Source: JBFXDI01 sp050181295 (GTDB lineage: Bacteria; Pseudomonadota; Alphaproteobacteria; Rhizobiales; Aestuariivirgaceae). Taken from it: DNA of 63,301 bases. The notes under the pieces were generated by a model that was not told the DNA's origin, searched no databases, and worked only from the letters and a program-made list of their open reading frames with translations. A program made the position numbers and the translations under genes. Where the stretch lies: the NCBI GenBank assembly GCA_050181295.1, contig JBFXDI010000005.1, positions 1-63,301 of the forward strand, written 5' to 3'. Shown here one piece after another: positions 12,310 to 19,834 of this stretch. Positions within the stretch are counted from its first letter, which is position 1. Each line of letters opens with the position of its first letter.

Positions 12310-12768
12310 TCAATAGTCCCTGTCCGGATCGTCAGGGCACGAAGAGGAGGCGAGAGTTCCGCGCGTGAGGACGAACACGACGCGACGGTTCATCACGTCG
12401 CAGGCCTGTTTTCGGCATGTTGCCACGGGGCGGGAGCTTCCGAAGGCTGCGGTCGTCAATCTGGATTGGTCGACGCCGTCCTGAAAGAGGAATTTGCGGA
12501 CCGATTCCGCCCGCCGCAGCGAAAGCTGCCAGTTCGCCCGCTCGGCCCCATGTCTATCGGAGTGGCCTTCGAGACGGAAGGCAAGTTCCCGATGCTCCTT
12601 CATCACGCTCGCGACGCTCCTCAGCCACCTCCGAGACTCGGCGTCGAGGGCGGAGCTCCCGGAGGCGAAGTGCACGCGATCCTGAGAGCCGCCGCTACAG
12701 GCGAGGGCCGGCCCAACGAAAGCGATCCCAAGCAGGATACATGCGGCACCTGACCGAAACCTGCCCAT
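12310..12768 (-). CDS. Small OmpA-family protein, secreted
   Basis: This 152-residue protein begins with a signal peptide ('CILLGIAFVGPALA', cleavage probably after ALA) and is otherwise a single OmpA-C/peptidoglycan-binding domain. Landmarks are 'VHFASGSSALD' at the start, 'RLEGHSDRHGAERANWQLSLRRAESVRKFL' in the centre (the HxD...N...LSxxRA pattern) and 'VMNRRVVFVL' at the end, where NRRV is the usual NRRVE motif lacking its Glu. Such proteins tether the outer membrane to peptidoglycan. The residue before Cys does not form a canonical lipobox. It is transcribed alone, toward the rRNA operon. Confidence 0.85.
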   Translation of the reverse strand: MGRFRSGAACILLGIAFVGPALACSGGSQDRVHFASGSSALDAESRRWLRSVASVMKEHRELAFRLEGHSDRHGAERANWQLSLRRAESVRKFLFQDGVDQSRLTTAAFGSSRPVATCRKQACDVMNRRVVFVLTRGTLASSSCPDDPDRDY

Positions 12769-12871
12769 GCCGACCCTGGCCGAAACTTGCGGTTGCAGCG
12801 TTCACTATGACCTGCAAGAACACGCTCTGTCAAAGGTCGAGGAAGACCCTGCAGAACCTGGAGATCGGGGA

Positions 12872-13867
12872 ATGGCCCGAAAGAAGAGCAAGGCGCGCAA
12901 GGTTTATCTCCTCGGTCATTCACGCTACATCGACGCCGAGCAGATCGAGACCGATGACAAAATCCTCGGTGTCTTCACGTCCCTTCGGAAAGCGAAGGCC
13001 GCGAAAAAACGCGCCGCCCAGCTTCCGGGATTCAAGGACCGCGACTGCCGGTTTACCATCGACCTTTTCCTGAAGAACGAGATGCACTGGGCGGAGGGGT
13101 TCGTCACCGTCACGAGTCCGCGCATTCGACCGACGACATGGCTGATCGACCGCAGACACGATTCACTTGCGGGACGCGAGCCCATCTCCGACAGCGACTG
13201 GCAGGCACTGCTGCAGATCGACTCTCTGGATGCCGAGGACACGGCGGACCGTCGCAAGCTCAAGCGCCTCGTGAGCCATCCCGAATGTCTCGTGCGCAGC
13301 GCCGCCATCGAGGCGCTGGCGTTCGCAAAGCACGCATCGATCCGCATGCTGTTCGTCCATGCGCTGAGGGACCCGGAACCCCTCGTGCGCGTGGCGGCGG
13401 TGGAGGCGCTCGGAATCCGTGGGCGGCCGAAGGATCTGGCTTTCGTCATTCCGATGCTGGGCGACAGCGAGAGAGCGGTGCGCATCTGCGCTGCGGATAC
13501 CGTCGGCTATCTCGACAACCCCGACGGGGTGAAGCCTCTGGAGCGGCTTGCCATCAGCCGCTCCAAGCATGAGCGCGGCGCAGCCATGGCGTCGCTTGTC
13601 CAGCTCGGACGAAGAGAGCGGTTTAAGGAGTTGCTGGCGCTGCTCGATGCGCGGGACCCTCTTGCCCGGAACGGCGTCGTGCGCGCCTTCGCTTCCGTGG
13701 CGAGCGGCGAGTACTACGAAAAGCTGACGTTGCAGAGCGATGAGGAAAGGGCAGCGCTTGCGGAGGCGTTGAAGAGGCGGATTCCGCGCGAGCCGCTGGA
13801 TTGGCTGCGGGCCGAGATGCGTCTGCTGCTGACGGGCGTGCTGCGGCTCCAACTGAAGAGGCATTAG
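12872..13867 (+). CDS. HEAT-repeat protein with an N-terminal DUF7336-like domain
   Basis: From ATG 12872, preceded by GGAG 8 nt upstream, the protein has 331 residues and no signal peptide. The first ~75 residues ('VYLLGHSRYI...ILGVFTSLRKAKAAKK...LPGF...WAEGFVTV') resemble a DUF7336-type module, an assignment I make from memory. Residues ~130-300 are HEAT repeats: 'LVRSAAIEALAF', 'LVRVAAVEALGIRG' and 'AVRICAADTVGYLD'. These form a protein-interaction solenoid. The following gene starts directly after the stop, so the two form an operon. Function is unknown. Confidence 0.75.
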   Translation: MARKKSKARKVYLLGHSRYIDAEQIETDDKILGVFTSLRKAKAAKKRAAQLPGFKDRDCRFTIDLFLKNEMHWAEGFVTVTSPRIRPTTWLIDRRHDSLAGREPISDSDWQALLQIDSLDAEDTADRRKLKRLVSHPECLVRSAAIEALAFAKHASIRMLFVHALRDPEPLVRVAAVEALGIRGRPKDLAFVIPMLGDSERAVRICAADTVGYLDNPDGVKPLERLAISRSKHERGAAMASLVQLGRRERFKELLALLDARDPLARNGVVRAFASVASGEYYEKLTLQSDEERAALAEALKRRIPREPLDWLRAEMRLLLTGVLRLQLKRH

Positions 13868-14173
13868 ATGGCGTCGATGGACGTGGAAAGGCTGGAGGCG
13901 CTGGCTGCGAGGCTTGAGGCGATTCCGGCCGTTGCGCGGCTGGCGCTCGACGGGGAGCCCGGTGGCTGGCGGGTTGCCTACAACCTGATGGAGACGGAGG
14001 AAGCAGGCCTCAAGATCGTGAGGCACCTCATTCCAGCCCTGGAGGCGGCAACCACTCGCGAGGCGGCCGAGGACGCTCTGCACGATCTTCGCGAGGAAGT
14101 GCGGCATCTCCTCTATCACGTCGTCGATTGCGGCCTCTTCGAGGACATGCTGCCTACCGAACAATCGGCTTGA
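13868..14173 (+). CDS. Hypothetical helical protein, coupled to the HEAT gene
   Basis: This 101-residue acidic, probably all-helical protein has no signal peptide and no family I recognise. Its ATG follows the HEAT gene stop with no gap, so translation is coupled. The pattern 'MDVERLEALAARLEAIPAV' and 'EEVRHLLYHVVDCGLFEDML' suggests amphipathic helices. Context implies that it partners with the HEAT protein. Its stop codon lies inside the -35 box of a strong promoter for the next region. Confidence 0.7.
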   Translation: MASMDVERLEALAARLEAIPAVARLALDGEPGGWRVAYNLMETEEAGLKIVRHLIPALEAATTREAAEDALHDLREEVRHLLYHVVDCGLFEDMLPTEQSA

Positions 14174-14199
14174 CAGCGGCACGCTGTTTGGATTATATT
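14170..14199 (+). promoter_or_regulatory. Strong sigma-70 promoter facing a non-coding interval
   Basis: A perfect TTGACA (14170-14175), an 18-bp spacer and TATATT (14194-14199; one mismatch) form a near-consensus promoter. Transcription would begin near 14206, ~270 nt before the next gene. Confidence 0.6.
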
Positions 14200-14205
14200 C
14201 CGGCA

Positions 14206-14474
14206 TTCTCCAAAGCGACGGCTTGAGGGAGGCGCGACGCTCCCGCCGCCCTTTGCTCCACGCCGGGGTGCGCGAGGGCGCGCACCCTCCAGTCAGGGGC
14301 GGACTGGGCCTACCGATTGTCATGGCCCGGCTTGTCCGGGCCACCCAGTATCCATTGGGGTTCGCCGGCAACTGCTGGATCCCCCGGCCTCGCCCTCGGC
14401 TCGCCGGAGGATGACAACGGATGTTTGAAGCGTGAGGCGTCGGCGCCACCAGCATAATTCGCAAGAGCAGTTCC
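14206..14474 (+). other. Long leader or possible small RNA region
   Basis: This ~270-nt interval has no convincing reading frame. It holds a hairpin GGGTGCGCG-aggg-CGCGCACCC (14266-14287) and a short palindrome TGGCCCGG-cttgt-CCGGGCCA (14323-14343) of the dispersed hairpin family. No T-run follows the hairpins, so it may be the untranslated leader of the HTH gene rather than a separate RNA. Confidence 0.45.
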
Positions 14475-14948
14475 ATGACCGACACCAGGCGGACGCGGCA
14501 TGACTGGCGCGCGGTCGAGCGCGCTCTCCTGGAAGAGGGGCTCACCGTGCCCGAGGCGGCGCTGCGCTTCTCGATCCCGAAGACTACGCTCTACAACCAT
14601 GCGCGGCGCAAGGGCTGGGCGCTGCCGGAAGCGCCGCGCGGCGGGCGACGCGTCGGCGTCGATCCGTCCACGGAGGATATTCTCGAACGGCTGAAGCGCG
14701 TGGCGCATGCGAGGATCGAAGCGCTGGAAGCCGACGCGGTCGAGGCGAGCGAGACGCCCGAGCCGCACATGCGGGCGATGGAACGGCTGCTGAAGCTCGT
14801 GGAGCGCATGGACGTGCTCATCAAGACGCGGGCGAAGCGCGTGCCGGCCCGACTCTCGCCGCAGGAGCGGGCGCGGCGCTTCGAGGAAGTCTACGACAAG
14901 GTCGTGCGCATGATCGAGCAGATCCGCGGGGCGCCGCTGCCGGACTGA
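14475..14948 (+). CDS. HTH protein A, small-terminase-like, tandem paralogue
   Basis: This 157-residue basic protein has an N-terminal helix-turn-helix ('LTVPEAALRFSIPKTTLYNH', residues ~24-43), then 'RRKGWALP', a charged helical middle and a C-terminal coiled-coil-like helix ('RARRFEEVYDKVVRMIEQI'). The layout resembles small terminase or transposase-type DNA-recognition subunits, but no large terminase, capsid or integrase gene is nearby. The next gene is a diverged copy: both share 'RHDW..(V/I)ERA', the HTH and 'LKLVER'. The role is unknown; DNA binding is inferred from the HTH. Confidence 0.7.
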   Translation: MTDTRRTRHDWRAVERALLEEGLTVPEAALRFSIPKTTLYNHARRKGWALPEAPRGGRRVGVDPSTEDILERLKRVAHARIEALEADAVEASETPEPHMRAMERLLKLVERMDVLIKTRAKRVPARLSPQERARRFEEVYDKVVRMIEQIRGAPLPD

Positions 14949-14981
14949 GGACGGAAGACCGAAGACAGAGGACGGAAGACA

Positions 14982-15563
14982 ATGGGCGCGAGGCATGACT
15001 GGGCGGGGATCGAGCGGGCGGCGCGCGTCGATCGCCTGCGACCGTCGGAGATCGCGCGGCGGTTCGGCGTGCCGCTCTCGACCTTCTACTACCGGGCGCG
15101 GCGGGAGGACTGGCCGCTGCCGCTCGACGGGCCGGCAGCGGGAGCGGATGGGTCCGGGCGGGAGGGCGAGCAGGGCCTCGTCACGCGGCTCACGCGCGTA
15201 GCGCTCAAGCGGCTGATCGAGCTCGAGCAGGGCGCGGGCGCGAAAACCCCGGAAGCGGCGGTGAAGGCGGTCGAAGGCGTGCTGAAGCTCGTGGAGCGGA
15301 TCGAGACGCTGGAAGCCGCGGGCGGCGGACAGCAGCGCAAACCGATGACGCCGGAGGAGAAGGAGCGCATGCGTGAAAGCCTCGCGGCCCAGGTCCACCG
15401 GACACTCGATCGGCTGCGGAGCGGTGAGGGGAAAACCCCACCCCTGCCCCTCCCCCCAAGGGGGAGGGGTGCGGAAGCGCTTTCGCCTGTGACGATCCCG
15501 GACAGCCGCTCACGCGGCTTCCGGGATGACAGGGTTGACCGGAGCCCTAGCCGGTCGGGCTGA
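14982..15563 (+). CDS. HTH protein B, small-terminase-like, tandem paralogue with repeat-derived C-terminus
   Basis: This 193-residue paralogue of the preceding gene has the HTH 'LRPSEIARRFGVPLSTFYYR' at ~residues 18-37, then 'REDWPLP', and conserved 'VEGVLKLVERIETL' and 'RTLDRLR'. After about residue 148 the protein reads through a C-rich/G-rich palindrome (15447-15469) and another dispersed hairpin (15495-15527). Its last ~45 residues ('GKTPPLPLPPRGRG...') therefore come from intergenic repeats and are probably not conserved. The 33-bp gap after gene A holds two copies of 'GGACGGAAGAC'. Confidence 0.65.
   Translation: MGARHDWAGIERAARVDRLRPSEIARRFGVPLSTFYYRARREDWPLPLDGPAAGADGSGREGEQGLVTRLTRVALKRLIELEQGAGAKTPEAAVKAVEGVLKLVERIETLEAAGGGQQRKPMTPEEKERMRESLAAQVHRTLDRLRSGEGKTPPLPLPPRGRGAEALSPVTIPDSRSRGFRDDRVDRSPSRSG
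15447..15469. repeat. C-rich/G-rich palindrome inside the HTH B reading frame
   Basis: CCCCTCCCCC and GGGGGAGGGG arms are separated by 3 nt. The flank 'cacccctgcccctcccc' is shared with elements at ~22767, ~23898 and ~26596, so this is one copy of a dispersed family. Confidence 0.75.
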
Positions 15564-15670
15564 GACTTCCGCTCATTCCCGCGGAAGCCGGAATCCAGCA
15601 ACGCCTGACTCTGGGTCCCCGCCTTGCGGGGACGAGCGTCCACAGCCCAACGGCGATTTCCGGGATGACA
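15495..15670. repeat. Cluster of dispersed short hairpins
   Basis: ATCCCGG...AGCCGC-tcac-GCGGCT...CCGGGAT (15495-15527) overlaps the end of HTH gene B. It is followed in the intergenic region by 'TTCCCGCGGAAGCCGGAA' and GTCCCCGC-ctt-GCGGGGAC. These are of the same general type as hairpins at 14322, 22654, 34379, 49756, 57787 and 62753. Confidence 0.6.
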
Positions 15671-15714
15671 ATGTCATTGATGCGTTCCGGACTACCGGAT
15701 GACGGCGTCGTTCA

Positions 15715-16449
15715 CTACAGGTTGGCCTTCGCGACCTTGAGCCAGTCGCGGTCGGCGTCGGTGACGATGGCGGGGCGGCTGCCGGCGGCGCGAACGATGC
15801 CCTCGAACAGTTCGCGCGCCTTCGCGGGCTCGCCGCGCTTCAGGAGCAGGAGCCCGTAGCGGGCGCGCGCCTCCAATCCGGCGAAGTATCCGCACAAGGC
15901 CTCGTACTCCTGGGCCGCCTCGTCGAGCCTGCCTTCCGCCTCGAGCGCGCGGGCATAGACGAGATGCGCCTCCTGGTCCCTGAGCTTCGGATGCGCGGCC
16001 CTCAAGCCGTCCAGTGTCGCGAGCGCGCCCTTGCCGTCGCCGGAGCCGAGCTCGGCGCGCGCCAGCGGCACGAGCACCGCCGGATCGTCGGCATAGATGC
16101 CCTGCGCCGCGGCGCGATAGAGGGAAATGGCGTCGTCCCACATGCCCCTCCTCTCGCATTCCTCGGCGAAGGCGCGCTTGGCTCCGACCGAGTCGGTGAG
16201 CTCCGCCGCCTCGCGCCGGCGCCGCCACTCGCGGTCGGGGTCCATGATGGTGCCGATGTCGGTCGCGACCCTGCGTGCCCGGCGCGTCTGGGCGAGCTCG
16301 GGCACGAGCTCGAAGAGGACATAGGCGATCGAGCCGATGCCCGGCAGGAAGATCAGGATATAGAGCCAGTAGAAGGGCCGGCCCGTCTTCATCGCGTGCA
16401 CGGCGAACCCGATGGCGAGCAGCATGTGCGCCATGGCGAGCAGCGGCAT
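15715..16449 (-). CDS. Membrane-anchored TPR protein with PLDc_N-like N-terminus
   Basis: This 244-residue protein has two N-terminal hydrophobic helices ('MAHMLLAIGFAVHAM' and 'FYWLYILIFLPGIGSIAYVLF'). The second matches the PLDc_N/cardiolipin-synthase N-terminal pattern. It is followed by TPR-like helical repeats from ~residue 95, including 'DDAISLYRAAAQG', 'DEAAQEYEALCGYFAGLEARARYGLLLLKRGEPAKARELFE'-like spacing. There is no phospholipase D catalytic HKD motif. It probably serves as an inner-membrane scaffold. The start at 16449 follows a G-rich 'CTCGGGGG'. It is a single gene, convergent with HTH gene B. Confidence 0.75.
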   Translation of the reverse strand: MPLLAMAHMLLAIGFAVHAMKTGRPFYWLYILIFLPGIGSIAYVLFELVPELAQTRRARRVATDIGTIMDPDREWRRRREAAELTDSVGAKRAFAEECERRGMWDDAISLYRAAAQGIYADDPAVLVPLARAELGSGDGKGALATLDGLRAAHPKLRDQEAHLVYARALEAEGRLDEAAQEYEALCGYFAGLEARARYGLLLLKRGEPAKARELFEGIVRAAGSRPAIVTDADRDWLKVAKANL

Positions 16450-16608
16450 CGGTAGCCCCCGAGGAAACCTGCAACCGAGGGGGGAAACTAGGCGAGCGGC
16501 CGCATCCGCACAAGATGCATCGCGGCCCTTGCATAGGCCTCGATTCCCTGCCGCTGCGACCGCAAGTTCCGGGTGGCGGCGCTATGCTCCGGCGGGGGAG
16601 AAAGGGGC

Positions 16609-17307
16609 ATGGAAAAGCTCAAAACTCCCGACTTTCAGAAGGTGGCGGAAGAGCTCGACGCCTGGGGCGCAGCCGTGATCGAGGGGCTGATCGCGCCCGA
16701 AAACTGCGCCGATCTCGCGGCGCTCTATGACGAGGAGGCCCGCTTCCGCAGCCGCGTGGTCATGGCGCGGCACGGCTTCGGGCGGGGCGAATACCAGTAT
16801 TTCTCCAACCCGCTGCCCGAGACCGTGAGAACCTTAAGGGAAACGCTCTATCCGCCGCTCGCCGAGATCGCCAATCGCTGGAACGCGCGGCTCGGCGAGG
16901 CCGTGCGGTTCCCGGCGCGGCACCAGGCGTTCCTCGCCCGCTGCCGCGCTGCCGGACAGACGAACCCGACGCCGCTGCTGCTCCGCTACGGGCCCGGCGA
17001 CTACAACTGCCTGCACCAGGATCTCTACGGCGAGCACGTGTTCCCGCTGCAGGTGGCGGTGCTCCTGTCGAAGCCCGGATCCGACTTCACGGGCGGCGAG
17101 TTCGTGCTCGCCGAGCAGCGGCCGCGCATGCAGTCGCGCGCCGAGGTGGTGCATCTCAAGCAGGGCGACGCGGCCGTCTTTCCGGTGCGCGAGCGGCCGG
17201 TCAAGGGCACGCGCGGCACCTACCGCGTGAAGCTCCGGCACGGCGTGAGCCGGGTGCGCTCGGGAAAGCGGCACACGCTCGGCATCATCTTCCACGACGC
17301 GGCTTGA
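16609..17307 (+). CDS. 2-oxoglutarate/Fe(II)-dependent oxygenase
   Basis: The protein has 232 residues from ATG 16609, chosen because 'gggggagaaagggg' precedes it. The jelly-roll iron-binding facial triad is visible: H136 and D138 in 'CLHQDLYGEHVFPLQV', and H211 in 'KLRHGVSRVRSGKRH', where downstream Arg residues can hold the 2-oxoglutarate. 'FTGGEFVLAEQRPRMQSRAE' and 'LKQGDAAVFP' match prolyl-hydroxylase-type 2OG-Fe(II) oxygenases. The substrate is unknown; related proteins are annotated only generically. It is followed on the same strand by a GntR regulator 120 bp away. Confidence 0.88.
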   Translation: MEKLKTPDFQKVAEELDAWGAAVIEGLIAPENCADLAALYDEEARFRSRVVMARHGFGRGEYQYFSNPLPETVRTLRETLYPPLAEIANRWNARLGEAVRFPARHQAFLARCRAAGQTNPTPLLLRYGPGDYNCLHQDLYGEHVFPLQVAVLLSKPGSDFTGGEFVLAEQRPRMQSRAEVVHLKQGDAAVFPVRERPVKGTRGTYRVKLRHGVSRVRSGKRHTLGIIFHDAA

Positions 17308-17427
17308 ACCTCCGATCCAAGGGCCCGCAAGGCGACCTTGCCTCCCTCCCGCGCACTCGTGCTATCGTCGCCCGCAAGGCCGGCGGCCGGCGCGGGGCTT
17401 CCGGGGACAACGGGAGGAAGCGCGAGC

Positions 17428-18198
17428 GTGGCCGTCCGAGGGATACCGAGACGCTTTGCCGAGACGCGGCGCGGCGTGCATGCGCGGATCGTGGAGGAGC
17501 TCGGCTCGCGCATCGTCGCCGGGGTCTATCCTCCCGGCAGCGCGCTCCCGGCGGAGGGCGACTACGGCATCCAGCAGTCGGTGAGCCGCACTTCCGTCAG
17601 GGAGGCGGTGAAGACGCTCTCGGGCAAGGGGCTCGTCGAATCGCGCCCCAAGACGGGGACGCGCGTGCGCCCCAGGCAGGCCTGGAACATGCTCGACCCG
17701 GACGTCGTGGCCTGGGCCTTCGGCTCGACGGGCAACCGCGGCTACGGGCACGACTTCTACGAGTTCCGGCGCATCTTCGAGCCGCAGGCGGCAGCGCTCG
17801 CGGCCGAGCGGCGGAGCGCTGCCGATCTCGAGCGGCTGCGCAAGGCGCTTGCCGCGATGGGGGCGGCTCGGAAGGGGGAGGACTGGATCGTCCCCGACAT
17901 GCAGTTCCACCAGACGATCCTCGAGGCGACGGGCAACGACCTCCTCATGTCGCTCGGGCATCTGCTGGAGCCGGTGCTGGGCCGGAGCTTCTCCCTCATG
18001 AGCACCGACACGAGCCGCCTCGGCGTGTGGTTCTCGCGCCATGAGGCCGTCTATCTCGCGATCGAGGCCGCCGATCCGGAGCGCGCGTCGGGGCTGATGA
18101 CGGATCTCCTGATAGGCTCGCTCGACGATCTCGACTCGATCTTCCTGCGGCAGACCGGAACGGAAGCCGACAGGGCGCCGCTGCGGGGGAGCGCATGA
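17428..18198 (+). CDS. GntR-family regulator, FadR/FCD subfamily
   Basis: I place the start at GTG 17428, giving 256 residues, because 'GGGAGGAAG' lies 7 nt upstream; an in-frame ATG at 17338 has no such site. The N-terminal winged helix shows the classic FadR pattern 'PAEGDYGIQQSVSRTSVREA' with 'LVESRPKTGTRV' as the wing. The C-terminal FCD ligand domain has 'DMQFHQTILEATGN' and 'RHEAVYLAIEAADPERA', with likely metal-binding His residues. These regulators sense carboxylate or sugar acids. The gene overlaps a LysE exporter by 4 bp, so it probably controls that exporter. Confidence 0.9.
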   Translation: MAVRGIPRRFAETRRGVHARIVEELGSRIVAGVYPPGSALPAEGDYGIQQSVSRTSVREAVKTLSGKGLVESRPKTGTRVRPRQAWNMLDPDVVAWAFGSTGNRGYGHDFYEFRRIFEPQAAALAAERRSAADLERLRKALAAMGAARKGEDWIVPDMQFHQTILEATGNDLLMSLGHLLEPVLGRSFSLMSTDTSRLGVWFSRHEAVYLAIEAADPERASGLMTDLLIGSLDDLDSIFLRQTGTEADRAPLRGSA

Positions 18199-18821
18199 TC
18201 GAGCCGGCCACCTTCATCACCTATGTCGCGATCGTGCTCGGCTTCGTCTTCATCCCGGGACCGGCGACCCTCCTCACGATCGCGCGGGCGACGAACTCGG
18301 GGACGAAGGCCGGCATCGCCACCGGCGCCGGCATCGCGGTCGGGGACCTGCTCCACACCGTCATGGCCATCGTCGGCATCTCGGCCATCATCGCCGCCTC
18401 GGCGGAACTCTTCAGCCTCATCAAATATGCCGGGGCCGCCTATCTCGTCTACCTCGGCATCCGGGCCATGATCGAGAAGGCGCCCGCTGCCCCTGGCGCA
18501 GGGGCGCTCCCGATCTCGGCGGGCAGGGCCTTCCGGCAGGCCGTGCTGGCGGAGGTCCTGAACCCGAAGACCGCGCTCTTCTTCCTCGCCTTCCTGCCGC
18601 AGTTCGTGCGGCCGGAGAACGGCTGGGTGGCGCTCCAGCTCACGATTCTCGGGGTGGTGTTCGTCCTTCTGGGCCTCCTCAGCACCGTGGTCTTCGCCCT
18701 GAGCGCCGGCGGCCTCGGCAGCCTGCTGCGCCGCCGTCCGGGCGTGCTCAAATGGCAGGGCAAGGTGGTCGGCGGCGTCTATTGCGCGCTGGGCGTGCGC
18801 CTGGCGCTGCAGGACCGCTGA
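18195..18821 (+). CDS. LysE/RhtB-family exporter
   Basis: This 208-residue inner-membrane protein has about six hydrophobic helices. Family landmarks are 'FVFIPGPATLLTIARATNSGTKAGIATGAGIAVGD' near the start (the GPxxL...G...G pattern), 'YAGAAYLVYLGIRAM' and 'LNPKTALFFLAFLPQF'. LysE/RhtB proteins export amino acids or related metabolites using the proton gradient. The start ATG overlaps the GntR stop (ATGA), so expression is coupled to that regulator. The exported compound is unknown. Confidence 0.92.
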   Translation: MIEPATFITYVAIVLGFVFIPGPATLLTIARATNSGTKAGIATGAGIAVGDLLHTVMAIVGISAIIAASAELFSLIKYAGAAYLVYLGIRAMIEKAPAAPGAGALPISAGRAFRQAVLAEVLNPKTALFFLAFLPQFVRPENGWVALQLTILGVVFVLLGLLSTVVFALSAGGLGSLLRRRPGVLKWQGKVVGGVYCALGVRLALQDR

Positions 18822-18962
18822 GCCGGGCCGCTCAGCCCGTCAGCGAATTTTCGCTGGCGGCGGCGCAAATTTTGGATAAAATGCGGCAATCCTGAGCCGC
18901 GAGGGTGGCGGTAGACTTCGGGTCGCCGGCTCCAGGAGCAACCTCGTGAACAGGAGAAATCC

Positions 18963-19247
18963 ATGTCCAGATATCGCATGTTGTACCTAGCTGCAGGTGC
19001 AGCCTCCACCCTCATCGCTGCAGCTGGAACAGCGAGCGCGGGCAGCTACTACTACAACAACGACTACGGCAACTCCTATTACCACGCCTACGGCTCCAAC
19101 TATAACTGCAAGCAGGTGATCGTCGGCTACCGCAAGGTGAAGGTCTACGATTCCGGATCAGGCTATGGTTACGGCTATTATGGCGGCGGCTACCGCTACG
19201 TCAGGGAGCCGATCTACAAGAACCAATGCAGTTACAACGGCTACTGA
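18963..19247 (+). CDS. Secreted Tyr/Gly-rich small protein
   Basis: This 94-residue protein has a signal peptide ('LYLAAGAASTLIAAAGTASA', cleavage likely before GSYYY) and a mature part very rich in Tyr, Gly, Asn and Ser ('YYYNNDYGNSYYHAYGS', 'GYGYGYYGGGYRYV'). Two Cys residues ('NYNCKQ', 'NQCSYNGY') bracket the mature domain. Similar low-complexity proteins are common in Rhizobiales genomes as uncharacterised envelope proteins. 'aacaggagaaatcc' gives a strong ribosome binding site. It is monocistronic and followed by a terminator. Confidence 0.82.
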   Translation: MSRYRMLYLAAGAASTLIAAAGTASAGSYYYNNDYGNSYYHAYGSNYNCKQVIVGYRKVKVYDSGSGYGYGYYGGGYRYVREPIYKNQCSYNGY

Positions 19248-19283
19248 GCGCATTGTCGGCGCAACGCTGACGCGCTAGGTCTT

Positions 19284-19320
19284 CCCGCCCGCCCCTCGCA
19301 AGGGGGGCGGGATCGTTTTT
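19284..19320 (+). terminator. Rho-independent terminator after the secreted Tyr-rich gene
   Basis: CCCGCCC...GGGCGGG arms with a short inner GC stem and loop 'cgcaa' are followed by 'atcgttttt'. It isolates the small gene from purE. Confidence 0.8.
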
Positions 19321-19333
19321 CGCAAAGGTCCGA

Positions 19334-19834
19334 ATGCCGGTGAGCGCGCGCCCTTCCGTCGCCATCATCATGGGAAGCCAGTCCGACTGGGAGACGATGC
19401 GGCACGCCGCGGCGACGCTGAAGGAGCTGGGCGTTCCTCACGAGGCGCGCATCGTCTCCGCCCACAGGACGCCCGAGCGCCTCTATGCCTTCGCGAAAGG
19501 TGCTGCCGGCGAGGGCTTCAAGGTCATTATCGCCGGGGCCGGCGGCGCGGCGCATCTGCCTGGCATGACGGCGTCGCTGACCAGCCTGCCGGTGCTCGGC
19601 GTGCCGATCGAATCGAAAGCGCTCGGCGGCGAGGACAGCCTGCACTCGATCGTTCAGATGCCGGCCGGGGTGCCGGTCGGCACGCTCGCCATCGGCAAGG
19701 CGGGCGCGATCAACGGCGCGCTGCTCGCGGCCCAGATCCTGGCGCTCTCGGACGCGAAGCTCGCGCGCCGGCTCGCCCAATGGCGCAAGCGGCAGACCGA
19801 TGCCGTGGCGGAGACGCCCGAGACCGATGCCTGA
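19334..19834 (+). CDS. purE: N5-carboxyaminoimidazole ribonucleotide mutase, PurE
   Basis: This 166-residue class I PurE interconverts N5-CAIR and CAIR in de novo purine synthesis. Active-site segments are intact: 'IIMGSQSDWETM' (phosphate loop), 'SAHRTPERL' and 'AGAGGAAHLPGM', with the conserved 'GVPI' and 'MPAGVPVGT'. It overlaps purK by 8 bp, forming the usual purEK operon; PurK makes N5-CAIR, which PurE uses. The protein is cytosolic and normally octameric. Confidence 0.96.
   Translation: MPVSARPSVAIIMGSQSDWETMRHAAATLKELGVPHEARIVSAHRTPERLYAFAKGAAGEGFKVIIAGAGGAAHLPGMTASLTSLPVLGVPIESKALGGEDSLHSIVQMPAGVPVGTLAIGKAGAINGALLAAQILALSDAKLARRLAQWRKRQTDAVAETPETDA

Noticed and set aside
19284..19333. 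Possible purine riboswitch before purE
   Set aside because: The leader is too short, and the only structure is the terminator of the preceding gene.
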